A stretch of 60,000 bases of DNA from Cristatella mucedo (Eukaryota > Bryozoa > Phylactolaemata > Cristatellidae). This document shows, piece after piece, positions 1 to 10,951 of the stretch. Position numbers and translations under genes: made by a program. Positions within the stretch are counted from its first letter, which is position 1; each line of letters begins with the position of its first letter. The notes under the pieces are model-generated. The model did no database searches. It had not been told where the DNA came from and saw only the letters and a list, made by a program, of their open reading frames with translations. Location: NCBI GenBank assembly GCA_009760855.2, contig WPIO01000161.1, forward strand, positions 635,001-695,000, in the 5' to 3' direction.

Positions 1-383
1 TGGTAGGGATCAAAGCAAAGGTACAACTGAGTGTCATCCGCATAAAGTGAAAGTCTAGATTGTGCTTGGCAATCACATCAGCAAGAGGGAGAGTATAAAC
101 CGTGAAAAGAACCGGACCTAGCACGGAGCCCTGAGGTACCCCATATTTCAGAGGTACCTCAGATGATCTTTGTCCATTCACGTCAATACTCTGGAGTCTC
201 CCATTGAGATACGACCTGAACTATTGGCAGAGCAGTGCAAGTGATGCCTAGGCGAGATGAGAGGTGATCTAGAAGAGCTGTGTGAGCGATAGTATCAAGA
301 GCTGCCGAAAGATCGAGCAAAACAAGTTGAGACACTCTTCCTATGTCTGCACTCCTAAGTAGGTCATTGTACACTAAGCATTG
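1..383 (-). mobile_element. LINE-A fragment (RT core)
   Basis: The minus strand reads NDLLRSADIGRVSQLVLLDL and then the GVPQGSVLG-type block of the reverse transcriptase, colinear with the intact RT at 50.6-50.98 kb. It has frameshifts around 200-240 and is cut by the window edge at YADD. A decayed copy. Confidence 0.88.
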
Positions 384-1473
384 CTGGCTAATATGGTGGC
401 TCTGCGTCTGCTAGCATGGTCTGTCTGACCTTAAGGTAGGAGTCACTGTAGCCACCCGAGAGGGGTCGGGCGCTCCAAGATACATTTTGGCTGGCAGGCG
501 TTCCCAGAGGCTCCGCGGACCTCTGGTTTGTGCTGTGGTCAGCCAACATACTTTTTGAGAAACAAGGGATGCACTGAAGTTTTTTGCGGCTGAACATAGA
601 CCGAGGTGTCTCTGATGATGCACCATCTTTTGCTTGCCCGTGGGGGGGCCCTCATCTGGAGACCACAGCAGCGGCAGTAGCCGAAAGCTCTGCACTCGGT
701 GGCAATTCAGCCGTCGGCGAGGGTTCCCATTTTTGCGACCAAGCGACCTCGCAAGGTGCTGCAGTGAAGGCTGGATGCTGTGACGTCGAACAGTGAGGCG
801 GGCGGTGGTGGCCCGCTGTGCGCACGCTGTTCGCACAGCCGGCAGTGCACCATTGATGCCTCACTGTTCGCCATCCCTCGGGCTTCCTGCTCTGTTGTTG
901 CTCACTCTTGTTTCTACTGCTTTTAAGGTTCAATGCCGCATGAGAGTCACATGGTGGAAGCTTTTGGTTTGTTTAGTAATGTTGTTTTAACGACCTGTTT
1001 GCCTTTGGACGTGCAGCAGCAGCCGCCCTCCCACTAGTCGAGACGGCTAGAGCAAGCAGCACAGGGACCTTGGTGTCACGAAACCTTGACCCTTTCCACA
1101 CCCAAACGTTGAGGAGCCTGCTACTGCTGGTCTGGAAGCCGCCGCTGCTCCGGTCATGCTAGACGGCCGGCCATTTTTACTTGCAGCCGTTTACGAATCA
1201 GCCTGGACCGAGCATACTATACACGTCAGTTCACCCGGACGGCGGCGCTGCCACAGCTGTTGGTACGCTCTGCATTCCGCTACGGCTTTCAGCTCGTGCC
1301 TCGCCTCGGCTTTTAAGCTCCTCCCCGCTGCGGCTGTGCTATTGCTCTGCGTGCTACCAGCGGCAGCTGCTGCTGCCGGCTTGCTTGCCTTGCCCCAAGC
1401 CCCACCCCCCCTGTGTCCTCCTCCGGCACGCTGCTTGCGCACAGGTCGTGCATCTGCACTGCTGTTCTTTCAG
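384..1473. other. GC-rich stretch, no recognised gene
   Basis: Holds several overlapping short Ala/Leu-rich frames on both strands, none with family motifs. Repeated CTGC/GCAGC triplets explain their composition. Could contain upstream exons of the candidate gene at 1474-4791, but I could not pick one with a convincing phase. Confidence 0.4.
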
Positions 1474-1595
1474 GGGCGCAGCTCTACCAGACAGCTCATT
1501 TTGCGCTGCTGCTGCCTTACGTGATGTTTGGTCTCGGTGAGACGCCCAACTTCGTCGACACGCTCACCGTCGGCCTGCCACCCTCCGCCGACCAG
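1474..1595 (+). CDS. Candidate exon 1 of unknown membrane-protein gene
   Basis: The acceptor TGTTCTTTCAG and donor CAG|GTGAGC bracket a frame reading AQLYQTAHFALLLPYVMFGL then GETPNFVDTLTVGLPPSADQ. It enters with two bases and leaves in phase 0. It contains a hydrophobic helix-like segment. I do not recognise the family; a loose similarity to transporter helices is not enough to name it. Support comes from splice sites and from phase agreement with the two exons below. Confidence 0.42.
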
Positions 1596-2230
1596 GTGAG
1601 CCTGTGCTGTTGCCTTCAGCTGTTGCCGCCACCGCTGCCTCCTGCACGTGACATGTGTGCCGCGTGGCTGCTGGGGCCTGGCCCTCGAAGGGCGCACTGT
1701 CGCTGCCTGCTGCTTCTGGATGCAGGCCGCCCTCGGAGCGTGGCTATTGTGCGAAGGGGGCGGCCAACTGATTGTGCGGTGCCTACAGAGTACCTACCTG
1801 CTCCCACGTGCTGTCGCCCCAGTGTCAGAGCGCGAGTTGCCCTTAATATTGCTCAGTCACTGCTGTCACTTCAGTTAACCATCTCGTCGTTGACTAGAGG
1901 TGGTAAATGCGTACTTGTGTGTTCGAATGTTAGGTCACGGTTCTAAGAAGAGCCCGATATTTGTCTGTTTTCCAGAGAACGCTCGTCTTGACCAGTCTGG
2001 CTACTAGGCATTGACAGAGTTGGTGTTTGCATCAGAGTCAATCGGACCAGTCGTGCTTTGTGCCAGCTTGTGCAGCTAGTGTCTACCCGTGCTCTATGGT
2101 GTCACGTGTGAACCACGCCCCTGCCTGATTGCATTTGTGCGTGTCAAGGTTCCAGTTCCGACATCTTTCTTGCCATGCCATTCTTTGCTGGATTTGGTGC
2201 TGTACCTTAGCCCGCCGATCTGCGCTCTTT
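1596..2230. other. No recognised feature
   Basis: Would be intron if the candidate exons at 1474-1595 and 3470-3552 belong to one gene. Frames here are short and rich in Cys/Leu from repeated CTG triplets; no motif seen. Confidence 0.4.
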
Positions 2231-2856
2231 GTATTCCGGCTGAAAGTCATGCCGATGAGTGCAGACTTCTTGCAGAGGGCTACCGTAATGTCATCATTGG
2301 TAATAGGACAGTTTTTTTCAGTCCGAGGAATTAGTTTAATTTTATGTTAGCCCGCAGCTGTCGGCATGCTGAGCTAGTCGGTCTGCCAGTCCATGGTGGT
2401 AAAGGTGCATTTAGTGCCAGCGATCGGCTGCTAGCATTTCTGAGACACGTGTGTCGTCGATCTGCTCACGAACTCACATGTGTTTAGCTGTGGTCACACG
2501 GATCTCCTCCGGGTTCGATCCTGTCGGCCGGGCCATTGAAGCCCCTGTGTGACTGCTCATCCTATGCATCCCGAGACCTGGCCCGGCTGCCGCCGAATAG
2601 TTAGATCTCAGCCTTTTGCTCAACCGAGTTCGTGAGCTGATCGACGATACACGTATCTCAGAAATGTTACCAGCCTATCGCTGCCACTAAATGCACCTTC
2701 ACCACCATGAACTAGCAGACCGACTAACTCAAAATAACGAGAGCTGTGGGGTAACATCAAATTAAATTAATTCCTCGGACTGAGGAAAAACTCATATTCC
2801 TGATGATTGCATTACGTGGACACTCAGCAAGAAATCTTCATGCCTTTAAGCCGCAA
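2231..2856. repeat. Large imperfect inverted repeat (foldback element)
   Basis: The left arm (about 2231-2475) and right arm (about 2625-2856) are reverse complements with scattered mismatches and small indels. Shared blocks include CAGTCCGAGGAATTA, GGTGCATTTAGTG and GCTCACGAACTC. The 150-bp spacer has a further inverted pair (GTCACAC/GTGTGAC) and a tRNA B-box-like GGTTCGATCC. No coding frame. It may be a non-autonomous foldback transposon; target duplications were not identified. Confidence 0.8.
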
Positions 2857-2940
2857 TCGAAAGCTGAAGAAGTTAAGAGCTGCTATAGCTTCAGGTTTCT
2901 GTCATAATTCTGCCCCCTCTCATCCACTCCCCTGCTCACT

Positions 2941-3008
2941 GGCCTCCAAGGAAAGCTTTCGGCTGACATAAAATGCCTCTCCAAGGAAAGATTTCGGCTG
3001 ACATAAAA
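2941..3008 (+). repeat. Two-copy 34-bp tandem duplication
   Basis: The core CCAAGGAAAGCTTTCGGCTG is repeated about 34 bp later with one change (CTTT to ATTT), followed both times by ACATAAAA. Lies just outside the right arm of the foldback. Confidence 0.8.
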
Positions 3009-3469
3009 AACGCATATCTTGTAGCCTCTGCACTTGAATCCTGCCTAAAGCAGGTAATTACGTGTAGACGCTTTTTTGTTTACCGAAATCGTTCATCTTT
3101 TCCTTGTCGATCGGAAAGCACAGCTCTTTTTAGCTCAGAGCGGTCCTGATCAGGCTTCTGCACTCGACACGGCGTGCATCGTTGAGTTGCCTAATGCACT
3201 CTAGTGTGGTGCTCTGTACCACAGGGTCGTAGTGCCTCCTGCGACGCTCGCTAGAGCAGACTACCAGCTCTTTGTTGTGCACTGCCACTGACCTCGCCCC
3301 GCTTGCTGCTTGCTCACGGAGCAGTTATATGGCCTGCTGTCCACTTGCATGTACTTATATGAGGGGGTTTCCTTGTAAAATACAAGGAATGAACTATGCG
3401 TGCTGGTATTTAATGTTTGCTGTGAGTTGCAGCATCACTACCAGTGAAGGTGCTTATTAACTTGCACAG

Positions 3470-3552
3470 GCTAAATGGTCCAGAGAGTGGACGATGGTGA
3501 TTCCCAATGCCTTCGTTGTCGCGCTTCCGCATCCACCCGAGGACCCAAGCGG
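3470..3552 (+). CDS. Candidate exon 2 of unknown membrane-protein gene
   Basis: The acceptor AACTTGCACAG and a strong donor GG|GTGAGTTG flank the frame AKWSREWTMVIPNAFVVALP HPPEDPSG. It enters in phase 0, as the exon at 1474-1595 leaves, and ends with two bases that need one more, exactly what the exon at 4674 supplies. No family recognised. Confidence 0.35.
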
Positions 3553-4100
3553 GTGAGTTGCAATCGTCTTACCACTGTGCATAAACCTAGGAGATGCAAG
3601 CGCCATTGGGTTTTCTCGCATAGCCCTCTTCTCTGACCCCGGTCGTTTATCTGTGGCTCTAACCAACATCAGTTACTTAAAGACCGTTCCGACAATTGTT
3701 GTGCACTTAAAAGCTTAGACCTCTTTACCTACGTGTCTTCACGAAGCCCATGACTTGACATTTAATACAACGCTAAGATCTGGCTGTTTCTCGCAGCATA
3801 TACTTCGTCTACGTTGATTGTTCTTTATTTGCCTATCTGGGCTACTATTATGAATTTTATTGTAACAAGTCAGTTTACATACTTTCTTTCCAGTCTCATA
3901 GATGCTATGCAAGAGCATTATTTTATCGCTATTGTGTCTTGTTGCTAGTTTGATCTGCACCTTTTGTGTGTTTGTGTTCGTGTATATATGTTGCCATTGA
4001 TGACTTCCAACAGTATTCAGCCGTGGCTGCCTCACTCGACAGCAAATGGTCACTGCTGGAATTTCTTCTGATGAAACTGTTTCTCTGGCAATAGCAGATT

Positions 4101-4364
4101 GCTGTGAGAGCTGGCAGTCAATGACCTAATACAATTGCTTAATAAGTCAACCGTTAAATACTCTTCATAAGTGATCTTCGGTTGTGCAGTTGTTGTCCTG
4201 CCCAAAGAAGCCTCTGTCCTGTCTCAGACTGTGCTGTGAGAGCTGGCCGTCAATGACCTAATACAATTGCTTAATAAGTCAACCGTTAAGTACTCTTCAT
4301 AAGTGATCTTCGGTTGTGCAGTTGTTGTCCTGCTCAAAGAAGCCTCTGTCCTGTCTCAGACTGT
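4101..4364 (+). repeat. 132-bp tandem duplication
   Basis: Positions 4101-4232 and 4233-4364 are nearly identical (a handful of substitutions). Each unit runs from GCTGTGAGAGCTGGC to GTCTCAGACTGT. Non-coding; a recent local duplication. Confidence 0.9.
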
Positions 4365-4673
4365 CGGTCGTCTATCGGGACCATACAATCACCTGCAACC
4401 CATCACAATTTCTCCAGCAGCGTCACGAAGGGTGATCACAAATTGGACACAAATTCAATTTGGACGACGTGCTCACTGCCCTGTTTACCCTGGTAGAGGG
4501 GAAGACACAGCTCCTTGCTTTCATAAAAGCCACGGCACATCTAACTTGACGAGGCTCGTGCCGCAGAGCAAGCATCGGCTTAGGGAGTGTGCTGTGACAG
4601 CTCGTTTTGTATGACATTTGTGTGCTGCTCACGTGAGCGGTCACGTACTTTGTGCTTTGTCCCCCCTCACAAG

Positions 4674-4791
4674 GTGGCAGCAAAAGCTCTTCGTCGTACC
4701 AGGCCGGCAGATGCTGATCACCGGCTTGGTGCTCCTGGCTCTCTGCGCCCTAGCTGCCTGCATCATCGGACTGCTTCACTTGAAGGAAACT
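4674..4791 (+). CDS. Candidate exon 3 of unknown membrane-protein gene (transmembrane helix)
   Basis: Frame WQQKLFVVPGRQ followed by a clear membrane helix MLITGLVLLALCALAACIIG and LLHLKET. The acceptor is CCCCCCTCACAAG, the donor ACT|GTGAGT. The helix with flanking basic residues supports a membrane protein. A possible phase-0 terminal exon follows an acceptor at about 5466 (frame LLLLHVLPGSFKIVW, stop near 5550), but that is weak. Confidence 0.42.
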
Positions 4792-5850
4792 GTGAGTGTC
4801 AGCCCGAGCTGCAGCACTGGCACTGGCTGCTGCCGCCGCCTTCGATTATTGCATTGACTAAGCTGTGGCTGGCAGGCTTGCAGTTTCCCTCGGTGCAAGG
4901 CTAAATACCCGTATGATGTGTCATCTGCAACGCTCCTGTGCCCTTGCATGTGGCAGCCCGGCTCCCAAGCTTCACCGCTTGGCCCGATTGCTCCAGCGCC
5001 ATTCGTGGCGCTGGGGGAGGCAAGCGTAAGCAGGACGGTGTGTGTCGTTGTTGCTGCCGGCTGGTGTGGCTTGGCCTGACTCGGCACGAGTCGCACACCA
5101 GCGGCTTTTGTACAGATGCCACCACAAACGCGGTTGCACCAATAAGCATTCCGGCAGTACTGACTTTCTTGGGTATATCGTCGGGCCATAGTTTATGCTA
5201 ATCCACACAGAGTGAGATAGTGGGATAAGATAGCAACCACACAGTGCAAGTTGTTTGAGTGGGGTTCAGTGCAATTTCAAACAGTGCCGCTGTGTCTAAT
5301 GATCTTATGGGTCTTAACATCTAAGGCTAAACATAGGTCAATAGACCCTCTGGGTCAGTGCTTTTGCCTCAATTAGGAAGGAATCATTGAGTGCTCTGCA
5401 TGCTATAGCAGTACCTGCTCGGTCAGCCGTCTATTGCCGTAGCTTTCTGTCTTTTCTGTCGTCGCAGCTGCTGCTTTTGCATGTGCTACCGGGTAGTTTC
5501 AAGATTGTCTGGATTATTTTATATCTTCAACATGGCAAGGCTGTGCAGTAGCTAAAGTTTTGGTTACTACTTTGTAGAGAGAAGACAGGGCAGAGAAACG
5601 GCAGGAGTCGCAGCGGTTTCATTTTAATGCTCTTTGATCGTGTCGTCTTCTGGCTGGCAGGCAGGCACTTGTTTTACTGCTTATGACTATGGTTCATTGC
5701 TCTTATTTCAAATATAGTTGTTATTGTCTAGTTTAACTAAAGTGATTTATGATTTGGCCATGTCATCACAAGATGCTTCCCAGCTTGTCTTGCTGAAGGA
5801 CATGGTGGTGAGGGCCATACATATCGACTGCTGACTGAACATATAAGTAA
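4792..5850. other. No firm gene
   Basis: Apart from the weak possible terminal exon after the CGCAG acceptor near 5466, I see nothing with motifs. A reading frame at 4938-5201 lacks codon structure. Confidence 0.35.
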
Positions 5851-5852
5851 AT

Positions 5853-5985
5853 AAATATAATTCATTTGTATAGCACCCTGGGAGAACTTAATCTCTATTC
5901 AGGTGCTTCACATGTGCGCTGAGGCACGAGCCCTCGACCTCGGCCAGACCTTGGTCAGGGCAAGCAACCGTGTAGATCCCATCAT
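5853..5985 (-). mobile_element. SINE-1 copy (tRNA-derived head, LINE-A-like tail)
   Basis: On the minus strand it reads tRNA-like GGTCTGGCCGAGGTCGAGGG, then AAGCACCTGAATAGAGATTA and AGTTCTCCCAGGGTGCTATA before an AT-rich tail. Same arrangement as the copy at 14858-15012. Confidence 0.75.
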
Positions 5986-8018
5986 ACTTTACGAAGTTTT
6001 AAATATGGTGACATTACTCTATCGGGGGGGGGGGGAGGGTCGCTGATTGTAATTATACTTATTCCTTTCGGCAAGCTATACAAGTTACCGATTTATAGGG
6101 GTTTCATAATCTGTTAGGAATGGATCTGAAAACCTTTAGAATGCTTGGGAGTAAAAACAAAGTGCAAGATTGTCGGCTATTTATATCGCAGCAGATGTCT
6201 TACTTGAGGCTCTCTGTCGATACTGGTGAGTAATTGCTGTGGAAGTATGCGTGAGAATCTCAGCATCCATGCCCATCCATATAGGAAGTGGTTACAAATC
6301 TTAGTGGAGCCATTTCCTGTTAGCCAAGGTCATTAAATATGTTTAAACACTGAAGCAGAACATGCTTATCTCTCACTACGGACATATGCACATTAGACGT
6401 TACAGGTCCTAAAAGCAGTACAGGGTGGATTATCAGAGAAAGCAGCAAACTTTCCGGCAAGTATGGCTGGTTGCTTAAACTTACGATAGGCTTGTATGTG
6501 CTGCCGTCCAAGTGCATGTTCATACCATGACAATGATGTTTAAAAAAATAATTGGTTCCCTGGCCAGTTGCACACATGCAAACAGCTTACACACACGCAC
6601 GTACACTCGCGCGCACACGCACACACATGCAAACAGCACACACAGACACACACACACACACACACGTGTGTTGGCGTACAGATAGACTAGAACTTATAGT
6701 GTTAAAAGGCCTGGGAAGCAGTGTAAAGGTGGTAGATTCTCGCCAGAGCTGCTGTAATGCTGTAGGGTTCCACAAGCACCTTTAGCCACGCCCTGCTGCA
6801 CAGATCGCTGCCGAGGTCCTCTGGGGCTGCTGTGATAGTGAAGCCGGCCAAGGCCATATGGATTCCAAGCAAGTTCGGCTATGTGCGAAATGCTCTGTAT
6901 GCTAGCGTACACCCCTTGAAAATTAATGTTAGCCCCTCAGGAAACCGACAGTGAATGCCTGCACCAAAGACTAGCAGCTTTTCTAGCCAATTCAAAAGCA
7001 AACCTGTAGCCGTCTAGTGAAAGAACTTTAATTGGCGATGCCAGCAAGCTCTATGAAGCAGCTATGTAAATGCATTATATTCAGTAAGTTTGATTAGTAA
7101 ATTCGTGAGCTGCCCAGGCCCCTCCTTATGATGGTGGCCAACCTGTAGGCAGCAGCCAGCTTGCAAGGGGGAGCTTAAAGTCTCGATATGTATTTCACCT
7201 TTGACCTCATTGTGGCTGTATGCAAGGAGAAGCATGGACGACCTGGCTGAATACTAGCATCCATGTCGTCACAGGTTATTACTGTTAGTACCCGTAGGTG
7301 TTTGCTGTGTAGCAGCCCACAGACTTATCTACAGGGGAATACATTTTCTGGCAATTCAAAGAAAGCAACGACGGAGAAAGAAAGGTAAGACTCGTTTCAC
7401 CACTGCTCTGGCTGTGAACACTGCAGGAGATCATCAACTCGAGTCCTTCCTTATTGACTGTCCTGCAAAGCCCGGTGCGAAAACTTTGCTTGTACATGGC
7501 ACGCCCTTTAGTGGAAATCAGCTCTAATCTATAGTCAAGTTGCTACCGAAAGTCTGCGATGACTCACGGGCACATTGCGAGTTTGCACATGCAGGTTCCA
7601 CTTGGGACAACAGCAGTTAAAAATAGCAGGCAACTCTTGCTGTATGGGCCGATTTCACATCTGATCCAATGGTTGGTAGCGATGGACAGTAATGGTTCAG
7701 ATGCCTCTGGAAAGACATCGACCTGCAAGAAAGCGTTCAGCTAAGCAGACAGACTTTGCAGCCAGGCTTGGTGCAACGTCGTGCTAAAATTGAGGAAGTT
7801 GAACAGAAAGTTGCCCATTCACAGCCGGTTCATTAGCATGTCCTTTAAGGAATAGGCTGGACGAAGCATTGATCAAATCGGTGCTGCGAGGGAAATCGGT
7901 CCGAACCAGTCGACCGTTGTATGATTCTAGAGAGATCGTACTACTAGCTGATCGGATTGGACACCTCGAGCCGTCAGCAATATATTTAGGGGCAGGTTGG
8001 GCACTGTGGTTACGGAAT
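5986..8018. other. No recognised gene; CA-rich microsatellite inside
   Basis: Contains a mixed (CA)n tract at about 6588-6670 and a G10 run near 6025. Reading frames on both strands are short and without motifs. Confidence 0.4.
6588..6670 (+). repeat. Interrupted (CA)n microsatellite
   Basis: ACACACGCAC-type units interrupted by GTACACTCGCGCG, ending in a pure CA run and GTGTG. Frames translated across it (Thr-His or Val-Cys) are artefacts. Confidence 0.9.
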
Positions 8019-9087
8019 AGGATATCACTTCTATGCTGACGATACTCAGTTGTATTTGTCATTTAAACCGTCGGAATCTGCTGCGGCAACTGAGAAACTG
8101 AATGCTTGCCTTGCCGATATTCGATCCAGGATGTCGGAAAACTTGCTAAAATTAAATGATGATAAAACCGAACTGCTGCTCATTAAACACCCAAGGCATG
8201 TGGCTGGATTAAAAGGCTTTACTCCTCTAGTAGGACATGCTGTTGTGCGACCATCACCACGTGCTCGAAATTTAGGTGTCGTTTTCGACAGCTGCCTCAA
8301 TTTTAAAAGCTTCATTCAGAAGACTGCCTCTACAGCTAGCCATCACATCCGATCCCTATCCAAGATTAGAAGCTGTCTCCCTCAGTGGCTTGTAAAAAAT
8401 TTAACTAGCTCTTTAGTTCTGTCTCGGCTTGATTATTGTAATTCCATTTTGGCTGGGCTACCAAAGAAAGCTATTATGCCACTACAGCTGACTATGAATA
8501 TGGCTGCAAGGCTGGTCTTCAATTCCCAGCGGTTTGAGCACGTGTCTCCTTTGCTGAAAGAGCTAGGATGGATGCCGGTTGAGCAACGGATACAGAGTAA
8601 AGTTCTTACGCTGACCCACAAGGCCCGCCACGGCTTGGCTCCTTCGTACCTAGCTGAACTGCTGCATCAGTTTCAGCCTGTTCGCGCCCTCAGGTCCTGC
8701 GTGGACAATACATTAGCTGTCCCATTCCTCCGCTTAAAGACAGTTGGCGACAGAAGCTTTAGCTCTGCAGGTCCTAGACTGTGGAACTCGCTTCCACAAT
8801 TCTTACGCAACGACATCTACTCTCCAACTGCCGACTATGGCACATCTTTTTCAGCGGTCCTGAATTGCTACTTCCATGCTACTCACTACCTCAACTGGTC
8901 TCCTGACTCTGCTATGCTTCCCACTTTCTCTTTGTTGCGTGAGACGAAGTCTGTTGGCTACCGAATTCGTACCGAAAGCCGCATAGGCTGTGAGTGCGCT
9001 ATACAAAACTCTCCTGCGTAACACCCACATGGTCTTTATGACTTTGTGGAGTTACTGACGGAGATACATTACATTACATTACATTAC
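8019..9087 (+). mobile_element. LINE-B, 5'-truncated copy with C-terminal RT
   Basis: Starts just before the catalytic box [12 protein letters not shown] and keeps an open frame of more than 320 codons: LNDDKTELLLIKHP, ARNLGVVFD, SRLDYCNSILAGLP, RLWNSLPQFLRND, and a stop after CAIQNSPA. This is the fingers-to-thumb end of an APE-type LINE reverse transcriptase. The 3'UTR ends in (ACATT)n at about 9067-9087. Loss of the upstream RT and endonuclease makes it non-autonomous. A SINE-1 copy abuts its tail. Confidence 0.92.
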
Positions 9088-9190
9088 ATCGTCCCGACCA
9101 AGGCACGGCCTAGGTCGTAAGCCTCGAGCCCTGAGGCTTACTTAAAGCCCCTGAATAGAGATTTATTTCTGTTAGGGTGCTCTACAAATG

Positions 9191-9193
<3 letters not shown>
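9088..9193 (+). mobile_element. SINE-1 copy (partial head, tail into AT repeat)
   Basis: CCTGAATAGAGATTTATTTC TGTTAGGGTGCTCTACAAAT followed by GAATTATATAT matches the SINE-1 tail. The tRNA-like head is shortened. Its A/T tail may have seeded the adjacent (AT)n. Confidence 0.65.

Positions 9194-9285
<92 letters not shown>
9194..9285 (+). repeat. Compound (AT)n(AG)n microsatellite
   Basis: Pure AT to about 9229, then pure AG to 9285. Confidence 0.97.
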
Positions 9286-9288
<3 letters not shown>

Positions 9289-9465
9289 CCTGCATGCTGA
9301 GGCACCTGCTGCTAACTTAGACAGCTGTCCAAAATGACAGACTGCCACGGCTCTTGAATACGATCGGTTAATTCAGTGTTGAGTCAGGTTGTTTGAGGAC
9401 CTCAAGAGAAAATGATAAAACCAGTCACTACCCTCTACAAGGTGCGCCTATACAAACGAATTTTA

Positions 9466-9828
9466 TTTTTTTAGTTCGTATGCTCCCAAAGCCTGGAACT
9501 CTCTCCCGACCTGCGTCAGAACATCCCCTGACCTGACCACATTTAAAAGGAACTTAAAAAACACACCTATTTAGGACAGCATTTAGTGGGTCCCTGTGAT
9601 TCGTCCTTCACGTGCTAATGCGTGCTGACACTGTTCATGCTGCCACTAACCACATTTGCATGCTGACCCTGTGCATGTCACCCCTTACCATGTTATTCAT
9701 TTTGTTTGTTTTTCAAGCATGATTTTACTAACCATTCGATTGCATTTCCCTTGTCAGCAAATGTAAAGCGCCTAGAAAGAGATTAAGTTCTCTGAGGGCG
9801 CTTTATCAAGTACATTATTATTATTATC
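9466..9828 (+). mobile_element. LINE-A 3' end
   Basis: Frame TAWNSLPTC-like end of RT, then the 3'UTR TGCATGCTGACCCTGTGCAT and the terminal hairpin GCGCCTAGAAAGAGATTAAG / TTCTCTGAGGGCGCTTTATC, with an (ATT)n tail. 5'-truncated. Confidence 0.92.
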
Positions 9829-10865
9829 CCGACAATATAAGAGCTCAACCGTAGTGGCAAATAACAATAACAATACCTTAGCGAAGCTTCAATGTAAATT
9901 TCACATGGGATGGGTCAGGGCCCTAAGAAATAAAGTGCAAAGTCATCTGAAAAATCGCATTCGATCACAGGATATTGGGTAGAACATGGATTACTCAAAA
10001 GCAATGAAACACAAAAATTTTGAGGTAGGGAACTTATTCATTCAAGCATGCAAAGATACCTGAGCCAGTCGGGAAAGGTACGATTCTATTCATAGGAACC
10101 AGCACACTTGCTCGCATGAAAAAAGCTTGTATGCCGAGGCACATTGTACTCGCGCTTTCATGCAGCAATACTCTTGTTCCTTGATCCACCTAAAATCAAA
10201 GCAGAAACCGTTTACCCTTGACCGGCATATTACCGACAACCTCATCACTGTAGCAAGGCCTGCCCCCAGAAGTGTGTGTACATCCGTATGCACCTCAACT
10301 GCTCCTTGTGTGGAGAGCAAGCAAGTCCTTGTTTCAATGGACTTGACTCTTTCTGGCTTAGCTAGTTAAGCATGTTTACAGACTTAGATCTCGCTGTAGA
10401 TTGAAGCTCTGGCAGCACACGACGACGTGGCAACAACGAGGGGGCTTTAACCATCGTGTATTCCTCTTGCGCTCCCAGCTCAAAAAGCACACGGCCGTCC
10501 GCCCTCCATTGGCGTTCCAACTGCCCTTCCTGTCAGCTCGCCCCATCCTGCCTGTCACAGGCAGGCTTAATAGCATCGATGGTGAACCCGGCCTGCTATG
10601 CTACAGGCGGACTGCGTTGGGTCAAGGACGAGCCCTTCTAAATGTCCACCAAAATTACAGATCATCACTTGAATTGGAAAATGAGTTTAGCCAGTGGAGA
10701 AAACCTGAAAACGAATTGCCCATAAAACAGTCCGTCTCACCGTCAGGCTTTCACCACATGGAAAGAATCAGAGAGGAGACTTCTCAAAAGAAGCACAATA
10801 GACGGTATTGTTGAGACACAAAGAAAAAACAGATATGGCTAGAAGTCATAAAGAGAGTTCTCAGA
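9829..10865. other. No recognised gene
   Basis: Several open frames of 60-137 codons on both strands, none with motif or splice support. The longest (10401-10814, plus) has no recognisable domain. Confidence 0.35.
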
Positions 10866-10877
10866 TGCATCAAAAAT

Positions 10878-10950
10878 AATAATAATGATACAAATAACTC
10901 ATTTGGTATAGTTCCCTGTGCGAACTTAATCTCTTCTAGGCACATTTCAT
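10878..10950 (-). mobile_element. SINE-1-type tail fragment
   Basis: The minus strand reads GTGCCTAGAAGAGATTAAGT TCGCACAGGGAACTATACC, a degenerate SINE-1/LINE-A tail directly beside the LINE-A tail at 10952. Confidence 0.5.
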
Positions 10951-10951
10951 T

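Noticed and set aside
1156-1540. Ala/Leu/Pro-rich frames in three overlapping phases
   Set aside because: Compositional effect of repeated CTGC triplets; no start context, splice support or motif.
10401-10814. 137-codon plus-strand frame
   Set aside because: No motif or supporting splice site; an overlapping frame on the other strand is equally open.
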